DNA from: Candidatus Goldiibacteriota bacterium
Lineage (GTDB): Bacteria > Oederibacteriota > JAAXVQ01
Direction of reading: 5' to 3'
Assembly (NCBI GenBank): GCA_020052235.1
Contig: JAGVPM010000067.1
Span: forward strand, 1 to 51,842
Length of the DNA stretch: 51,842 bases
This document shows, piece by piece, positions 50,759 to 51,842 of this stretch. Each line of letters starts with the position of its first letter. The first letter of the stretch is position 1. Below the pieces are notes generated by a model that searched no databases, was not told the DNA's origin, and was given only the letters and a program-made list of their open reading frames with translations. Both the position numbers and the translations under genes were made by a program.

Positions 50759-51842
50759 TTAATGGTACGTGACGGGAGTCCTTATAAAGGAATTCTCGCT
50801 CACTGTTTTACTTTCATTTTCCGCTCCATGAACCCAAGGAATGATGAAACAAAATTTGCTTCCCTTGCCCACGTGGCTTTTAACCCAAATTTTCCCGCCC
50901 ATAATTTCAACGATGCGCTTGCACAAGGTCAGCCCCAATCCCATACCGCCCACTTGCCGCACATAGAGTTCTTCCACCTGATAAAACTTTTTAAAGACAT
51001 CCGAGAGCATTTCCTTGGGAATACCAGGCCCTTCATCCTCCACGGACACTTCCAAATAATCCCCCGGTTTTAAATCTAAAAAATCGACATAGGAACACGG
51101 CTGTTCGTCTTTATAAAATGAATCCATGCCGGTCCAAGGTTTCACGGTGATCCAAATCCGGCGGTGCGGCTGGCTGAAAGCCGCTGCATTTTCCAACAAA
51201 GCCACCACCACTTGTTTAAACCGCCGGCCGTCGATCAACACCGGGCTTACCGCAGCGTCAAAATTCACTTCCAGCTTGATGTCCTTTTCCTCGATCGTCT
51301 GCTGAACGGCGGCAATGGCTTTCCCAATCAGGGAAAACAAATTGGACGCAACGTTGTTCAAATGAAATTCACTTTTATCCATTTGCGCAATATCCAGAAC
51401 CTCTTCAACAATCCGCTGCAATTTTTCACCGTTCAAATTTACGATATGCAAATATTTTTTCTGCAATTCCTGCAAGGGACCGGCGTTTTCCGTCAGCACC
51501 AAGGACAAATATCCTTTAATGGCCGTCAAGGGCGTCCGTAATTCATGCGCAATCATGGCAATAAATTCATTTTTCAATTTTTCCAGCTCATGAAGTTTCT
51601 GATTTTCTTCGGATAATTCGCGCATTTCCAAAACACGTTTAACCGTCATCTTAAGCAAATCATTGGAAAAGGGTTTTAATAAAAAATCCCGCGCGCCTTT
51701 TTTCATGGCTTGGATGGCGGTTTCCACGGAACCGAACGCGGTCATCAGGATAATCTCCGGGGCGCTGGGAATTTTGCGCACTTCTTCCAAAAATTGCAAG
51801 CCCGACATTCCAGGCATCCGAATATCCGACACCACCAAATCA
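50759..51842 (-). CDS. Receiver-histidine kinase hybrid, 5' end beyond window
   Basis: The visible part, about 361 codons, begins inside a CheY-like receiver at LVVSDIRMPGMSGLQFL (phospho-Asp in SDIRMPG), followed by the receiver end (ILMTAFGSVETAIQAMKKGARDFLLKPF). Then comes a coiled coil, a HisKA domain (FIAMIAHELRTPLTAIKGYLSLVL) and HATPase boxes (ALLENAAAFS, VEDEGPGIPKEML, GMGLGLTLCKRIVEIMGG). The gene runs out of the window, so its true start is not seen. The GTG there is an internal valine. It precedes the HD-GYP gene, suggesting one signalling operon. Confidence 0.9.
   Translation of the reverse strand, partial: DLVVSDIRMPGMSGLQFLEEVRKIPSAPEIILMTAFGSVETAIQAMKKGARDFLLKPFSNDLLKMTVKRVLEMRELSEENQKLHELEKLKNEFIAMIAHELRTPLTAIKGYLSLVLTENAGPLQELQKKYLHIVNLNGEKLQRIVEEVLDIAQMDKSEFHLNNVASNLFSLIGKAIAAVQQTIEEKDIKLEVNFDAAVSPVLIDGRRFKQVVVALLENAAAFSQPHRRIWITVKPWTGMDSFYKDEQPCSYVDFLDLKPGDYLEVSVEDEGPGIPKEMLSDVFKKFYQVEELYVRQVGGMGLGLTLCKRIVEIMGGKIWVKSHVGKGSKFCFIIPWVHGAENESKTVSENSFIRTPVTYH

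Overview
The window looks like chromosomal DNA of a diderm (Gram-negative type) bacterium of moderate GC. Evidence for an outer membrane is direct: a TolC-type channel, two RND pump subunits with an adaptor, two PorV/PorQ-type beta-barrel proteins (one with an OmpA domain) and signal-peptide-bearing exported proteins. Most genes have readable Shine-Dalgarno sites, and several have sigma70-like promoters. The mix of a proposed phosphoglycerate-mutase-like homoserine kinase, an AmmeMemoRadiSam locus, kelch/FlgD-tail and PorV proteins, and dispersed palindromes suggests an uncultured candidate-phylum bacterium rather than a model proteobacterium. I cannot place it further from this window. Nothing here looks like a phage, plasmid, insertion sequence or CRISPR array.

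Layout: 1-2285 holds the start of a cut-off gene, an AAA ATPase/RNase H-like exonuclease pair with its own promoter, and an HU protein with promoter and terminator. 2412-6089 is an information-processing operon on the minus strand: promoter, tRNA-Phe, tRNA-Thr, rpsP, khpA, rimM, trmD, rplS, rnhB, yraN. 6105-9991 carries secA and an aspartate aminotransferase. 10208-16420 is a threonine/aspartate-family operon, hom-thrC-(homoserine kinase candidate)-lysC, followed by trxA-trxB. 16514-32773 is one long minus-strand gene train behind a consensus promoter: small membrane protein, kelch propeller protein, PorV, PorV-OmpA, RND adaptor, two different RND pumps and TolC.

32889-41773 is mixed: a DsbD-like membrane protein with a NapH-type polyferredoxin (candidate leaderless start), a membrane protein fused to a spermidine-synthase-like domain, a three-gene AmmeMemoRadiSam cluster (winged helix, radical SAM, Memo-AMMECR1 fusion) and a soluble histidine kinase. 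41751-46708 runs on the minus strand: hisG, an exported unknown, a lone cyclic-nucleotide-binding domain, DUF1015, rarA and a small membrane protein. 46791-49541 is rlmN-PASTA-rpe on the plus strand from a clear promoter. 49562-51842 holds an HD-GYP protein preceded by a truncated receiver-histidine kinase.

Three families of dispersed palindromes (cores GTAGGGAAC, CCGCAGAGGCGCAGAG and GTCATTTCGAG) sit between genes. Two copies of the first lie across gene ends and supply the stop codon. The most interesting points are the export signals on the AmmeMemoRadiSam proteins, the kelch/PorV/RND train with one RND subunit that has lost a proton-relay aspartate, the non-orthologous homoserine kinase, and the tRNA genes feeding straight into a ribosomal-protein operon.
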